Source of the DNA: a virus
Length of the DNA: 40,158 nt
IMG/VR virus record: IMGVR_UViG_3300037093_000073
Coordinates: 1-40,158 of that record
Strand: one strand, 5' to 3'
How positions within the stretch are numbered: the stretch's first letter is position 1; the number at the start of each line of letters is the position of its first letter. A program made the translations under genes and the position numbers. The notes under the pieces are model-generated. The model searched no databases. It saw only the letters and a list, made by a program, of their open reading frames with translations, and was not told where the DNA came from. This document shows positions 14,000-22,046 of the stretch, in pieces.

Positions 14000-14482
14000 C
14001 TATATTATATTATGGATTTTAAGACCTAATTTTCTTAGGTGATATTCGTAAAGTTCATTAAAATGTTTTTTTGCTTTATCATCATTTTTTAATAAAAAAG
14101 CATAGGTATGTTCAAATTTATTCTGATCATCTTCAAAATATTCATTCCATTGAGATAAATCGTCAAGAAGCTTACACAAAGGAACAATCTCTGGATCTTT
14201 TTCGTCAAAAAATTCTGTGATGTTTTCCCATTTTATTTCGTCTGTTTTCTTTTCCATACTTGCATCAATTGTTTCTTTGGTTACAGTCTCATCATTTTCA
14301 GGTAATTCCTTAATAATCAATCCGATTAACTCATTCATTTTTGTAAATCTTTCCGAGAGTGATTCAACGTCCGTTCTTAATTCATTATGTTCTTCCTTTA
14401 ATTTGTTAATTTCTTTAGCACTCATCTCATAACTTGCACCTATCATTTTAGCTAAATCCTTAGATATCTTTTCATTTTTCAT
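14000..14482 (-). CDS. Hypothetical acidic coiled-coil protein, 160 aa
   Basis: ATG 14482 follows GGGGATAAAAAAAC. Residues 1-55 are a charged coiled coil (KEINKLKEEHNELRTDVESL), followed by an acidic segment and a C-terminal helical domain with aromatic residues (WNEYFEDDQNKFEHTYAFLL). No family is recognised. It is the first gene of the minus trio, and its start sits opposite the region before the portal start. Confidence 0.6.
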   Translation of the reverse strand: MKNEKISKDLAKMIGASYEMSAKEINKLKEEHNELRTDVESLSERFTKMNELIGLIIKELPENDETVTKETIDASMEKKTDEIKWENITEFFDEKDPEIVPLCKLLDDLSQWNEYFEDDQNKFEHTYAFLLKNDDKAKKHFNELYEYHLRKLGLKIHNII

Positions 14483-14561
14483 GTTTTTTTATCCCCTTGT
14501 GATAATAATTACTTTCTTGTATCTTCTTATTTTACAGTACTTTACGTCAAAAGGTCTTCCC

Positions 14562-16694
14562 TTGGGTATTTATCTTGCACCTTGGAATAATAATCTAGAG
14601 CCTTCACAGGGTAACGTGAGGCAATGGCTAGATAATCTATACTCCAAATTCCAGCCTGTAGAGCAATCTAGATGGAATCAAAGTAATATTGATACCATGT
14701 TTTATGCAGGCGCTCAAGATTACGTAAATCGTTATTTTAACACAAGCTATCAAAGTTCAGCACAAAAATTCTACTTTAATATCAGCCAACAGCCAATAAA
14801 CATGGTCACAGGCTATGAGAGACAGCACAGGAAAAACTTCTCTTACATTCCTACAGAAGGTGCTGACCCTCAAACTACCGATCAATACACTAAACTAATC
14901 ACGGCGGAATGCAATAGGGGCGATATACATGAGCAAAAGTCTAAAGCCAAGGAATTAGCTGCGATAGCTGGCATGTGCTTAATGCAACCCTATTTAGACT
15001 ATAAAGAGGACGCGGCACAGGGGAGTCTTAAGGTCAAAATTTGGGAATACAATTCATTCCTAGTTGACCCTTATTTCAGATCACCTGATATGTCTGATGC
15101 TAATTTCGTATGGTGTCAAGAATATATCTCTAAGCAAGAAGCCGAAGATCGATTTGAGGATAAAGTTGAGATGATTAGGCCAATGTCCGGTGCGCCGCAA
15201 CGATATGGTAGTTTTTATTTCCTCCCGGAAAACTATAATATGGCCCGCAATGACCTAATGGTATTGTCCTATGTATGGTACAAGTGGCGAGGCACAAAGA
15301 AACGACTATATAGCAAGTCTCGCAATCAATTTTTCGATTTCGCGCAAGGAATGGAGAATATAGATGAAGTACTATATAATATCCCTGACATGGAACTGGT
15401 CACTGTCAAGCAACCAGTTTGGAAGCTTGCAGTGGTTCTTAATGATCAATTGATGTATCAGGGCGAGAATCCTATGGGATTCAGTGCATGTCCGTTTGTT
15501 CCATATTTCTGGAACTACGAGCCTCATATCAATCATTATGACTTACGAGTACGTAGTCTAATGAGGACTATGCGCGACCCTCAATTCCTCTTTAATCATA
15601 AGGTAATTCAAAACAATGATATCACCGAAGCGACGATTAACGCTGGATGGAAAAGAAAGGTTGGAGCGGTTGCGAACGAGGATAATCTCAAGAAATCGGG
15701 TCAAGGTCATGACATTATCATCAACGAAGGCTATATGCTGGAGGACTGTGAGAAGATCGTACCTTCCGGCGTTCCTGAGTCTGATTTGGCACTCGCCCAA
15801 CAAATGGCCGATCTTGTTTTCAAAACCAGTGGGATTGATCTCGAGAACTGGTCGGGCCAGAATGATAAACAAATTAGCTCGCTTACGGCTCTTATCAAAC
15901 AGGCTGCTAATCTCATGGTATTTCAAAAATACTTTGACCAGTGGGACTACTCAGACAAACTCTTAGGTGATTTACTCCTTCAGATCGTTTTAAACAATTG
16001 GAATGCTGCAAAGGTTGGATTGATTATAGGCGAGGAGCCTACACCTCACTTCTTCTCTCGTATCTTTGCAAAGTACCAAGTGATCGTTGAAGAGGCCGAC
16101 CTGACACCTACTCAACAGAATTTGCAGGCTCAGCAAATGTTAGATATAAATCAAGTTTTTGGGAGGGAAGTGTTCCCGCCTTCCATGATTATTCCAAAGT
16201 TAAACATCACCGGCAAAGGCGAAATTGTTCCATACCTACAAGAACAAGAAGAAAAGGCAGCTGCAGCCGAATCCGAGATGATGAACATCCAGCATGCATT
16301 TGAAGAAGCTAAACTCAAAGACCTCATGTCTAAAGCTGTCTCCAACCTAGCCACAGCTAGGGAAAAACATGGAAGGGCTGATTCAAATATTGGTTTGTTT
16401 GAAGAGAGAATTTCGATGGTAGAAAAGAACCGTGCACTCGCAACTAAAGAGAAAATGGCAGCCTTAGAACAGCTTGTAGAGACTATCGCAAAATTCGGTG
16501 AAGTTGAAACTGCAATGAGAATGGCTGACATAAATCAGGAAGAACACAATCAAGTTGCTATAGAAGACCGTGAGAAAGAGGACGCTAAAAGAACATCTGA
16601 ATCTAACAAGTTTGTTGAAAACCTATTAGCTGGAATGGGTTCCATTCAAGGTGATCAACAACAACCAATCCAAAATAACGAACAACCTATGTAA
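14562..16694 (+). CDS. P22-like portal protein, about 710 aa
   Basis: The long protein shows features of P22-type portals: QWLDNLYSKFQPVEQSRWNQ near the N-terminus, then NMVTGYERQHRKNF, a central wing and stem region, and a long helical C-terminal barrel (about 580-700: EEKAAAAESEMMNIQHAFEE onward). The ring forms the DNA channel and binds terminase and adaptor. The frame is open back to ATG 14481, but that stretch is hydrophobic and not portal-like. TTG 14562, with AAAGG seven bases upstream, gives a more typical start. The C-terminus is polar and Gln-rich. Confidence 0.88.
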   Translation: MGIYLAPWNNNLEPSQGNVRQWLDNLYSKFQPVEQSRWNQSNIDTMFYAGAQDYVNRYFNTSYQSSAQKFYFNISQQPINMVTGYERQHRKNFSYIPTEGADPQTTDQYTKLITAECNRGDIHEQKSKAKELAAIAGMCLMQPYLDYKEDAAQGSLKVKIWEYNSFLVDPYFRSPDMSDANFVWCQEYISKQEAEDRFEDKVEMIRPMSGAPQRYGSFYFLPENYNMARNDLMVLSYVWYKWRGTKKRLYSKSRNQFFDFAQGMENIDEVLYNIPDMELVTVKQPVWKLAVVLNDQLMYQGENPMGFSACPFVPYFWNYEPHINHYDLRVRSLMRTMRDPQFLFNHKVIQNNDITEATINAGWKRKVGAVANEDNLKKSGQGHDIIINEGYMLEDCEKIVPSGVPESDLALAQQMADLVFKTSGIDLENWSGQNDKQISSLTALIKQAANLMVFQKYFDQWDYSDKLLGDLLLQIVLNNWNAAKVGLIIGEEPTPHFFSRIFAKYQVIVEEADLTPTQQNLQAQQMLDINQVFGREVFPPSMIIPKLNITGKGEIVPYLQEQEEKAAAAESEMMNIQHAFEEAKLKDLMSKAVSNLATAREKHGRADSNIGLFEERISMVEKNRALATKEKMAALEQLVETIAKFGEVETAMRMADINQEEHNQVAIEDREKEDAKRTSESNKFVENLLAGMGSIQGDQQQPIQNNEQPM

Positions 16695-16700
16695 TTATTA

Positions 16701-16729
16701 TTGATTTTGGGTAGGTGATATTATATAAT
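16701..16729 (+). promoter_or_regulatory. Sigma70-like promoter of the HNH endonuclease gene
   Basis: TTGATT (16701-16706), 17 bases, TATAAT (16724-16729), a near-consensus promoter. The predicted transcription start (about 16736) falls in the loop of the hairpin 16725-16750. RNA made here therefore lacks the left arm and keeps the ribosome site free. Confidence 0.65.
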
Positions 16730-16750
16730 GACTCCAACAGGAGTTATTAT
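16725..16750 (+). promoter_or_regulatory. Hairpin that hides the HNH gene's ribosome binding site
   Basis: ATAATGACTCC (16725-16735) and GGAGTTATTAT (16740-16750) form an 11-bp stem with one G-U pair and loop AACA. The GGAG site and the AU of the AUG at 16749 are inside the stem. In read-through RNA from the portal gene, translation should be blocked. This is the same logic known for T4 intron endonuclease genes. Confidence 0.7.
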
Positions 16751-17324
16751 GAAAATTTGCAAAGAATGTGAGAAAGAATTTCAGGAAAAAGTTAGTTTTG
16801 AAAAATATTGCAGTCGCCTTTGTTGTAGTAAAAATAATCAAAGGAAAATATCAGAAAAGTTTAAAAATGACCCTGAATTAAGAAAAAAGAAGACTGAATA
16901 CGAACGTCAGAGAAATGCTAAAGTAGGAAGAAGAAGAGATCGAATAAAACATAATGCAGAAGAAAAAGAAAGATATCGAAAGAAAAATGGTATCAATTCT
17001 GATTCTGATTTAAGATGTGCTCCTAAAGGATCAGGTACATTAACTAAACATGGATATAGACAAATAATAAAACACGGACATCCAAATTGTAGAAAAAATG
17101 GAGACATGTTCGAACATGTTTTTATAATGTCAGAGCATATTGGAAGGCCATTAATAAAAGGTGAAACTGTCCATCATAAAAATGGAATTCGTGATGATAA
17201 TAGGATTGAAAATTTAGAAATATGGCACAGATCACAACCACCAGGACAACGATTAAATGAAAAAATCGAGTGGTGTAAAGAATTCTTAGCTAATTATGGC
17301 TATGATGTGGTACAAAGAAAGTAA
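16749..17324 (+). CDS. HNH homing endonuclease, free-standing, 191 aa
   Basis: I place the start at ATG 16749 behind GGAG; an upstream in-frame ATG at 16728 lies in the hairpin arm and has no site. The N-terminus has a zinc-finger-like Cys set (CKEC at 4-7, CSRLCC at 21-26), followed by a very basic helix. The nuclease part carries the HNH motif: EHVFIMSEHIGRPL, VHHKNGIRDDNRIENLEIW (H142, H143, N155). Such enzymes cut DNA at a specific site and spread their own gene. It is inserted between the portal and small late genes with its own promoter. The target is unknown. Confidence 0.85.
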   Translation: MKICKECEKEFQEKVSFEKYCSRLCCSKNNQRKISEKFKNDPELRKKKTEYERQRNAKVGRRRDRIKHNAEEKERYRKKNGINSDSDLRCAPKGSGTLTKHGYRQIIKHGHPNCRKNGDMFEHVFIMSEHIGRPLIKGETVHHKNGIRDDNRIENLEIWHRSQPPGQRLNEKIEWCKEFLANYGYDVVQRK

Positions 17325-17360
17325 CAATAAACAGCCTAAATAAGGCTAAAAGGGGTATAT

Positions 17361-17585
17361 ATGGCCGGGGGTCAGCTCATAAATAATCATTCCTTCTGGG
17401 GTGGTTCTAAGGGCAAAACTAGTGTGTTTCCAGATGGACCACACAAAGAAAAATTAGAGTCTAGTGCTGAAGGTGCTGGACATCTTGGCTATTATGAAGA
17501 TACTACAGAGGCTATTAAAAAAGTCCAAATGGTATCTGAAAGAAAAGCTAAAGCTCGCAAAATGGGCGAGGCAGAATTCCATTAA
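17361..17585 (+). CDS. Small late protein, 74 aa
   Basis: ATG 17361 follows AGGGGTATAT. The first half is Gly/Asn/Ser-rich (MAGGQLINNHSFWGGSKGKT) and the second half a charged helix (EAIKKVQMVSERKAKARKMG). No family is recognised. It lies between the portal region and scaffold and is followed by a clear terminator, so a minor virion or assembly role is plausible. Confidence 0.6.
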   Translation: MAGGQLINNHSFWGGSKGKTSVFPDGPHKEKLESSAEGAGHLGYYEDTTEAIKKVQMVSERKAKARKMGEAEFH

Positions 17586-17603
17586 TCCTCCTTTCAGGGA
17601 TTG

Positions 17604-17634
17604 TGAGGGGGAGTGTTAACCCCCTCAATTTTTT
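17604..17634 (+). terminator. Rho-independent terminator
   Basis: TGAGGGGG (17604-17611) and CCCCCTCA (17620-17627) form an 8-bp stem with loop AGTGTTAA, followed by ATTTTTT. It is correctly oriented for the plus strand just after the 74-aa gene, and is the best terminator in the window. Confidence 0.85.
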
Positions 17635-17649
17635 AACTTTAGAGGCAAC

Positions 17650-17976
17650 ATGAAGAGCACAAAGACTGTCCAGTCTGTCAAAAACACAGCTGCAGAGAAG
17701 AATCGTTCTACTCTTAAGAATACGAAGAATGGATTCGAAGACCCCGATCGTATCAAAGAGCAGAATAAAGAATTCCAGCCTAAAGATGGTGTAAGGTCAC
17801 CATGGGATTTCCGTTGCCCTCAATACGATCAGCGATCATCTAACTTTATCAATGCTGGCACACATTATGGTTTAGGTATCATTCAGCCAATTGGTCATGA
17901 AGGCAATCCTAAAGATGTAGTTGCAGCGCTTCCCCGAACACGCCGAGATACGACACAAGACGATGACAAAGGTTAA
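17650..17976 (+). CDS. Basic hypothetical late protein, 108 aa
   Basis: ATG 17650 has AGAGGCAAC upstream. The first half is Lys/Asn/Thr-rich and probably disordered. The second half has aromatic motifs (SPWDFRCPQYDQRSS, AGTHYGLGIIQPIGH). Short proteins of this look occur beside portal and scaffold genes in other phages, but no family is named. It overlaps the next start by 14 bases. Confidence 0.6.
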   Translation: MKSTKTVQSVKNTAAEKNRSTLKNTKNGFEDPDRIKEQNKEFQPKDGVRSPWDFRCPQYDQRSSNFINAGTHYGLGIIQPIGHEGNPKDVVAALPRTRRDTTQDDDKG

Positions 17977-18148
17977 ACCCGGTTCTAAAGTTAAATACAA
18001 ACAAGCCCATACGGACAATGTTAAGTATGGAATGGGTGATTATTACGGAACAGGTCTACCCAATAAGATTGGCAAGATTCGCGATGTAATGGGTTATGAA
18101 GCGCCTAAAAACGTTAATCTGAAGAATCCTCCGAAGTCTGTTGCATAA
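17963..18148 (+). CDS. Basic hypothetical protein, 61 aa
   Basis: The start is taken as ATG 17963, inside the end of the previous gene; no strong ribosome site is visible, so coupling is assumed. The product is basic and Gly/Tyr-rich (KYGMGDYYGTGLPNKIGKIR). It overlaps the minus-strand gene at 18114 by 35 bases at the 3' ends. The function is unknown. Confidence 0.5.
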   Translation: MTKVKPGSKVKYKQAHTDNVKYGMGDYYGTGLPNKIGKIRDVMGYEAPKNVNLKNPPKSVA

Positions 18149-18374
18149 GTGAATAACCCATCATTCTTTCTTTAACCTTTGCAAATTCTTCTGCTTGATT
18201 TTCAGTTGGTATTTGAGGGTCTAAATCAACACGTGGATATCCTTCAATAAATATTTTCCCATTAAAGTTAAACCACTTGTTTGCCAACAATTTGTTGAAT
18301 CGTTCTTCGCTTGGATTAGCTCCAAATGTAGTTTTATTGTCTTCAAATATGAAGGCTCTTTTATCATTTGTCAT
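18114..18374 (-). CDS. Hypothetical protein, 86 aa
   Basis: ATG 18374 follows TTTGAGGATAAAA. The product has beta-type and aromatic segments (KWFNFNGKIFIEGYPRVDLD) and an acidic C-terminus with helix (NQAEEFAKVKERMMGY). No family is recognised. It is the last gene of the minus cassette 19697-18114. Confidence 0.6.
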   Translation of the reverse strand: MTNDKRAFIFEDNKTTFGANPSEERFNKLLANKWFNFNGKIFIEGYPRVDLDPQIPTENQAEEFAKVKERMMGYSLMQQTSEDSSD

Positions 18375-18564
18375 TTTTATCCTCAAATAGTTTTAAAGCT
18401 TCATGTGGGTTTTCTTTTTCCCTGATAATTCTTAAATCTTCCAATAGGCAATCACAAATTTCATAAACAAGATATTGTTGTCTTTTTTGAAACTCAATAG
18501 GGTCACATACCCCTAAGGCCCTATTATAAGTCTTTTCTAATTTTTCCATAACTTCCCTACGCAT
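18364..18564 (-). CDS. Hypothetical helical protein, 66 aa
   Basis: The start is ATG 18564, five bases after GGAGG, which lies inside the end of the 184-aa gene. The product is a charged helical protein (MRREVMEKLEKTYNRALG, CDCLLEDLRIIREKEN). It overlaps the next gene's start. No family is recognised. Confidence 0.6.
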   Translation of the reverse strand: MRREVMEKLEKTYNRALGVCDPIEFQKRQQYLVYEICDCLLEDLRIIREKENPHEALKLFEDKNDK

Positions 18565-19111
18565 AGAATCCTCCATTGATATCACTAGATTTTAACATAA
18601 GATTTCCATTATATTTATATAATTTATTCATCATTTTATCTTGTTTTTTCAAAGCAATCAATTCCATCACAATCTCTCGAGATCTTTCCTCTGAAAGGTC
18701 ATCAGGATCTTTTGCTTCAATTTTGTTTTTATTGCTTAAGAACATCTGTACGCTATAATTCACAAACTCATGTTCAGTTACATTGCCAGTCTTATATTGA
18801 TTCCATGTCTCAGGAGGCGGTATGAACCATATTGGTTCTACTATATCAGTATTGGAAATAGCACGTACCAAATAAGAATTGATTTGAGCCTCTGGTTTCT
18901 GCAATCTTGGTTGCCATAGCATACGTTTAGTAACACCGTCCTCACCAGTACGAGGATGGCCAAAAATATAAACATATGGTGATCTCGATTGATAAAATAA
19001 TGAATCAGGGTTTTTCTTTAGGCAATCTTCAATACCTTGATTGATCGTTGCTTCCTGATCTTTTTTGAAGTGAAGTAACCTATCGTGTGCTTCTAAAATG
19101 TTAACTTTCAT
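18557..19111 (-). CDS. Hypothetical protein, 184 aa
   Basis: An AAAGGAG lies 12 bases before ATG 19111. The N-terminal half is mixed alpha-beta with VYIFGHPRTGEDGVTKRMLW and MLWQPRLQKPEAQINS; the second half is helical with an acidic part (KDPDDLSEERSREIVMELIA). No nucleotide-binding or catalytic motif is clear. It is the largest gene of this minus-strand cassette. Confidence 0.65.
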   Translation of the reverse strand: MKVNILEAHDRLLHFKKDQEATINQGIEDCLKKNPDSLFYQSRSPYVYIFGHPRTGEDGVTKRMLWQPRLQKPEAQINSYLVRAISNTDIVEPIWFIPPPETWNQYKTGNVTEHEFVNYSVQMFLSNKNKIEAKDPDDLSEERSREIVMELIALKKQDKMMNKLYKYNGNLMLKSSDINGGFYA

Positions 19112-19195
19112 AACATTATATCTCCTTTATAGCGATAAAAGCATATTTACTTTGAAGCTATAAAGAAGTCAATCGCAAACCTCGATTGCTAATAA

Positions 19196-19372
19196 TTAAG
19201 TTTTTGTTAAATCTCTTAATTCATAACGATCATCTAAAGCACATTCCCAATGATAATATCCTTGAAATCCCCATTTGTCTAATATTGTTTTAGGCATGCA
19301 AAATAAATTTTTACACGACTGATTGCAATATTCGCATTCTACATCAGCTAATTCTTTATAAGGAGCATTCAT
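19196..19372 (-). CDS. Small zinc-finger-like protein, 58 aa
   Basis: ATG 19372 has GTAGG seven bases upstream and begins just after the stop of the DUF551 gene. The product contains CEYCNQSCKNLFC (13-25) and later HWEC (41-44), a plausible zinc-binding set. The remainder is acidic. It may be a small DNA- or protein-binding factor. About 85 bases between this gene and the one at 19111 hold no gene. Confidence 0.6.
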   Translation of the reverse strand: MNAPYKELADVECEYCNQSCKNLFCMPKTILDKWGFQGYYHWECALDDRYELRDLTKT

Positions 19373-19373
19373 G

Positions 19374-19697
19374 TCAAAACCTACTAATTGCTACTAAATT
19401 AGTAATCATATGCGTGTCTATATAGTCATAGGGTTGAGTGGGAGGTTTTGGTAGAGACATCCAACTAACTTCCATTTCTATCATTCTTTTTTCATCCCAC
19501 TGAAAAGGCTCACCATCATTTTCAGAAATATCCATAGGTGTAAGTACTAAGAAATAAGTTTGATGGGTTCTTTCGGAGTTTCCATTGATGGTAGTATAAG
19601 CCTGTCCCCAACATCCTAAACCTATTCCGCAATGATAAGAGAAAAGGAACTTCTTATCCTTAGGTGCAGGTTTATCGCTGCATTTAATCCATTCCAT
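19374..19697 (-). CDS. DUF551-like phage protein, 107 aa
   Basis: It begins MEWIKCSDKPAPKDKKFLF and ends with VSWMSLPKPPTQPY, the two ends of the DUF551 pattern (WI.C....P......L; W-M-x-L-P-x-P-P). The family is common in phage accessory regions and has no known function. ATG 19697 follows AGAGGAAAA. It is the first gene of the left half of the minus cassette. Confidence 0.7.
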   Translation of the reverse strand: MEWIKCSDKPAPKDKKFLFSYHCGIGLGCWGQAYTTINGNSERTHQTYFLVLTPMDISENDGEPFQWDEKRMIEMEVSWMSLPKPPTQPYDYIDTHMITNLVAISRF

Positions 19698-19783
19698 TTT
19701 TCCTCTTACGTCTGATAACCATCATTATGTTTTCGAAACTGCCAAATTTACCCTATAATTCGTTTTTCATTTAGACGATTTGT

Positions 19784-20248
19784 CTAAGGAAGCTTTTCAA
19801 TCGTTCCAATCACTTCAAGATAATCAAACGATTCTTTATTTTCCCATTCAGGACGAGGAATATGTCTACTTGGTAAGGTTTTTATGATTTCGGGTGTAAT
19901 CAAAGAAAAAGTAAATCCATGTTTCCCTTTCCGTCCAACTCCAAAATAATCTTTATCAGTTCCCAAAACTTTAGGTAATTTGACAAGAATCAAGTCATTT
20001 TCATAATCATTTAATTTATTTATAAAAGCTTGATTACAGTCTTCAGAAATAGGCATAAATACCTGCGCATTAAATCTTCTTTGACAAGTGAAATTAGAAA
20101 AGTCTAACCATAGTTTGTCATTATATTCAGAAGGATATTTTTCTTGTTTTGCTTTCATTAATTTAAGGATACGATCCTCACAGTTTCTTATTTCATCTTC
20201 AATCCAAGTGTCAAAAAGGAATTTACTTATATTTTCATCATCCATCAT
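19784..20248 (-). CDS. Hypothetical protein, 154 aa
   Basis: It starts with ATGATG at 20248 after GAGAGGATTAA, immediately behind the stop of the 53-aa gene. The N-terminal helical, charged part (DTWIEDEIRNCEDRILKLMK) is followed by a mixed domain (FSNFTCQRRFNAQVFMPISE, GVGRKGKHGFTFSLI). No family is recognised. The stop lies within a small palindrome (TTAGAC...GTCTAA, 19771-19787). Confidence 0.6.
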   Translation of the reverse strand: MMDDENISKFLFDTWIEDEIRNCEDRILKLMKAKQEKYPSEYNDKLWLDFSNFTCQRRFNAQVFMPISEDCNQAFINKLNDYENDLILVKLPKVLGTDKDYFGVGRKGKHGFTFSLITPEIIKTLPSRHIPRPEWENKESFDYLEVIGTIEKLP

Positions 20249-20410
20249 TTAATCCTCTCCAATATATGTCACAGAGAGCCAATGATCAGGAACAAACATA
20301 GCGATTACCTCATGATTTAAAATAAATCGCAAATAAAAATCATCATAATCAAACACGTCACACACAATATTTTGATATCCATTTTTTGTTTCAACAGTAT
20401 ATCTTTTCAT
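20249..20410 (-). CDS. Hypothetical protein, 53 aa
   Basis: ATG 20410 follows GAGAGGATTAA, the same leader as the next gene. The product is acidic and aromatic (CDVFDYDDFYLRFILNHEV) with a beta-like start. The stop is adjacent to the next ATG and the start overlaps the previous gene by four bases, so it is clearly part of the operon. The function is unknown. Confidence 0.65.
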   Translation of the reverse strand: MKRYTVETKNGYQNIVCDVFDYDDFYLRFILNHEVIAMFVPDHWLSVTYIGED

Positions 20411-20598
20411 TTAATCCTCTCATACTTCTTCCTCTTTGGTGGTGCCAACAATTCCTTTTCCCTCTCACGTATATCTAGCAACTCGTCGCGGATCTCCTCG
20501 CAATCTTCCCAATGAAACTTTGTATACCTACGCACAAGCGCAGGAGTGATATGAGTGTATGGTCTAAAGCGTTCGTGGAGGTCTTTTAGGATGTTCAT
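20407..20598 (-). CDS. Basic hypothetical protein, 63 aa
   Basis: The product (MNILKDLHERFRPYTHITPA...) is helical with a basic C-terminus (LLAPPKRKKYERIK). It overlaps both neighbours by four bases. No family is recognised, although size and charge would fit a small nucleic-acid-binding protein. Confidence 0.6.
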   Translation of the reverse strand: MNILKDLHERFRPYTHITPALVRRYTKFHWEDCEEIRDELLDIREREKELLAPPKRKKYERIK

Positions 20599-20822
20599 TT
20601 TAAAGATATCATAGATTGAATATTTTCGTTAGATAGCCTACCATAACAGTAGTAAACAGGCCTATCTAAATGAATCCTCTCAAATACTATCCTGATTTTC
20701 TGTTCGGTAATTACCTGTTCTTTAACAGGCTTCCAGCCTAGACCTTGATATCTTAAACAGCATTCAATCACGTTATTATCGTAGGTATCCACGATTTTTA
20801 CATCTTTTAACGGTGTCATCAT
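20595..20822 (-). CDS. Hypothetical protein, 75 aa, first gene of the 20822-19784 operon
   Basis: It starts with ATGATG; the first ATG is at 20822. The product is beta-rich (VKIVDTYDNNVIECCLRYQG, QKIRIVFERIHLDRPVYYCY). No family is recognised. The 180 bases between it and the scaffold gene hold divergent promoter sequence but no gene. Confidence 0.6.
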   Translation of the reverse strand: MMTPLKDVKIVDTYDNNVIECCLRYQGLGWKPVKEQVITEQKIRIVFERIHLDRPVYYCYGRLSNENIQSMISLK

Positions 20823-21002
20823 TCCAGAATCCTTTGCAATATCGTAAAAAGGGGTGTGGCCGCTACGTCACGAACCACAGCAAACCGCTTGCTCGACCCC
20901 AAAATAACAAATTTCTCATTTAAACTCTTGCGATAATATAAACCTTTCAGTTTAATGACGTTACATCCAACCGCAACCCAGCGTTAAGGGAAAGGATATT
21001 AT

Positions 21003-21644
21003 ATGTCAAGTCCAGATAATCAAGCACCAGAAAGTGCTCAAAAACAAAATGATAAAGAGCATAATTTTAGAGCTCTTGAAGCTAGATATGAGCGAAAACT
21101 TGCTGAAGAAAGACAGGCAAGACTCGAACTTGAAAATAGAATTAAAAGTGCCTCACAAGAGGATGACGACACTAGCGATGAACCTTATGTCGATCATAAA
21201 AAACTAGATAAAAAGTTAGCCAGATTTGGCGAGAAAACTAAACATGAAACTCAAAACGAAATTAAATATGCTGTCAATGCTGCTCTCTATGAAGAAAGAA
21301 AGAAATCCTGGTTAGATAACAATGGAGATTTCTACGATGTCATGGAAAAAGCTGAACAATTTGCGCAGCAAGATCCCCATCTCGCAAATACAATCCTTGA
21401 GATGCCGGAAGGGTTTGAAAGGCAAAAGCTGGTCTATTATAATATTAAGTCGCGTGGGCTTGACAAACCTCAACAAAAAGCACCCAGCATACAAGAAAAG
21501 ATTGATGCTAACCGTAAATCTCCATACTATCAACCTTCGGGCCAGGCGAGTGCTCCATATGCTTCACAAGGAGACTTTAGCCCAACTGGACAAAAGCAAG
21601 CCTATGATAAATTGCAGGAACTTAAACGCAATCTTAGGATATGA
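21003..21644 (+). CDS. Scaffolding protein, 213 aa
   Basis: The protein is highly charged and helical: an N-terminal coiled coil (RALEARYERKLAEERQARLE), an acidic linker, a helical middle and a basic C-terminal helix (QAYDKLQELKRNLRI). A basic C-terminal end that binds the coat protein is typical for P22-type scaffolds. Its place between portal and capsid genes and its length fit. A good ribosome site (GGAAAGGATATTAT) precedes ATG 21003. Confidence 0.75.
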   Translation: MSSPDNQAPESAQKQNDKEHNFRALEARYERKLAEERQARLELENRIKSASQEDDDTSDEPYVDHKKLDKKLARFGEKTKHETQNEIKYAVNAALYEERKKSWLDNNGDFYDVMEKAEQFAQQDPHLANTILEMPEGFERQKLVYYNIKSRGLDKPQQKAPSIQEKIDANRKSPYYQPSGQASAPYASQGDFSPTGQKQAYDKLQELKRNLRI

Positions 21645-21645
21645 G

Positions 21646-21873
21646 ATGAAAGAATCAGTGAAGAAAGCAATGAAGCATCCCGATAAACTCGGTGCTGGAG
21701 CAAAGAAGAGAAAAGAATTGCCTGCCAAAGAAAAGATACCTGTTGTTATGAAGGAATTCGCAAGAGGTACTCTTAATAGCGGTTCAGGAGCAAAAGTGAC
21801 AGATAAATCCCAGGCACTTGCAATAGGGTATAGTGAAGCGGGAAAAAGTAAACCAAAAAAGAAAGGTAAGTAA
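21646..21873 (+). CDS. DUF6496-like basic protein, 75 aa
   Basis: ATG 21646 follows TTAGGATATGAG. The pattern VVMKEFARGTLNSGSGAKVT followed by KSQALAIGYSEAGKSKPKKK matches the small DUF6496 family seen in phages and bacteria. It is very basic (many Lys). Its position between scaffold and capsid suggests a virion- or DNA-associated role; this is inference. Confidence 0.7.
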   Translation: MKESVKKAMKHPDKLGAGAKKRKELPAKEKIPVVMKEFARGTLNSGSGAKVTDKSQALAIGYSEAGKSKPKKKGK

Positions 21874-21874
21874 T

Positions 21875-21997
21875 ATGGCTGCTAAGAAAAGTTTTATGGG
21901 TGAAAGAGAACCTGAAGCTCATGAAAATAAGAAAGGTGCTAAAAAAGAAATGCCTAAGAAAGAAATGAAAAAAGATATGCCTAAGAAGAAGAAATAG
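21875..21997 (+). CDS. Lys-rich small protein, 40 aa
   Basis: ATG 21875 begins two bases after the upstream stop, with AAAGG upstream. The product is low-complexity with a repeated KKEMPKKEMKKDMPKKKK tail. It may bind DNA in the head, or be a degenerate partner of the DUF6496 protein. A hairpin terminator follows it. Confidence 0.55.
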   Translation: MAAKKSFMGEREPEAHENKKGAKKEMPKKEMKKDMPKKKK

Positions 21998-22006
21998 TCC
22001 AATTTC

Positions 22007-22046
22007 GAGGATGTAAAGCGGTTTTACATCCTCTATCTTTCCTCTT
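22007..22046 (+). terminator. Hairpin terminator before the capsid gene
   Basis: GAGGATGTAAA (22007-22017) pairs perfectly with TTTACATCCTC (22023-22033), followed by a pyrimidine-rich tail (TATCTTTCCTCTTTTC). It separates scaffold and small basic genes from the capsid gene, which therefore probably has its own promoter. Confidence 0.65.

Noticed and set aside
14481-14561. N-terminal 27-residue hydrophobic extension of the portal
   Set aside because: Portal proteins have no signal or membrane segment here; the frame is open by chance, and TTG 14562 has a usable ribosome site.
21322-21645. Upstream extension of the DUF6496-like frame through the scaffold gene
   Set aside because: It overlaps the scaffold in another frame; ATG 21646 with its own ribosome site is the proper start.
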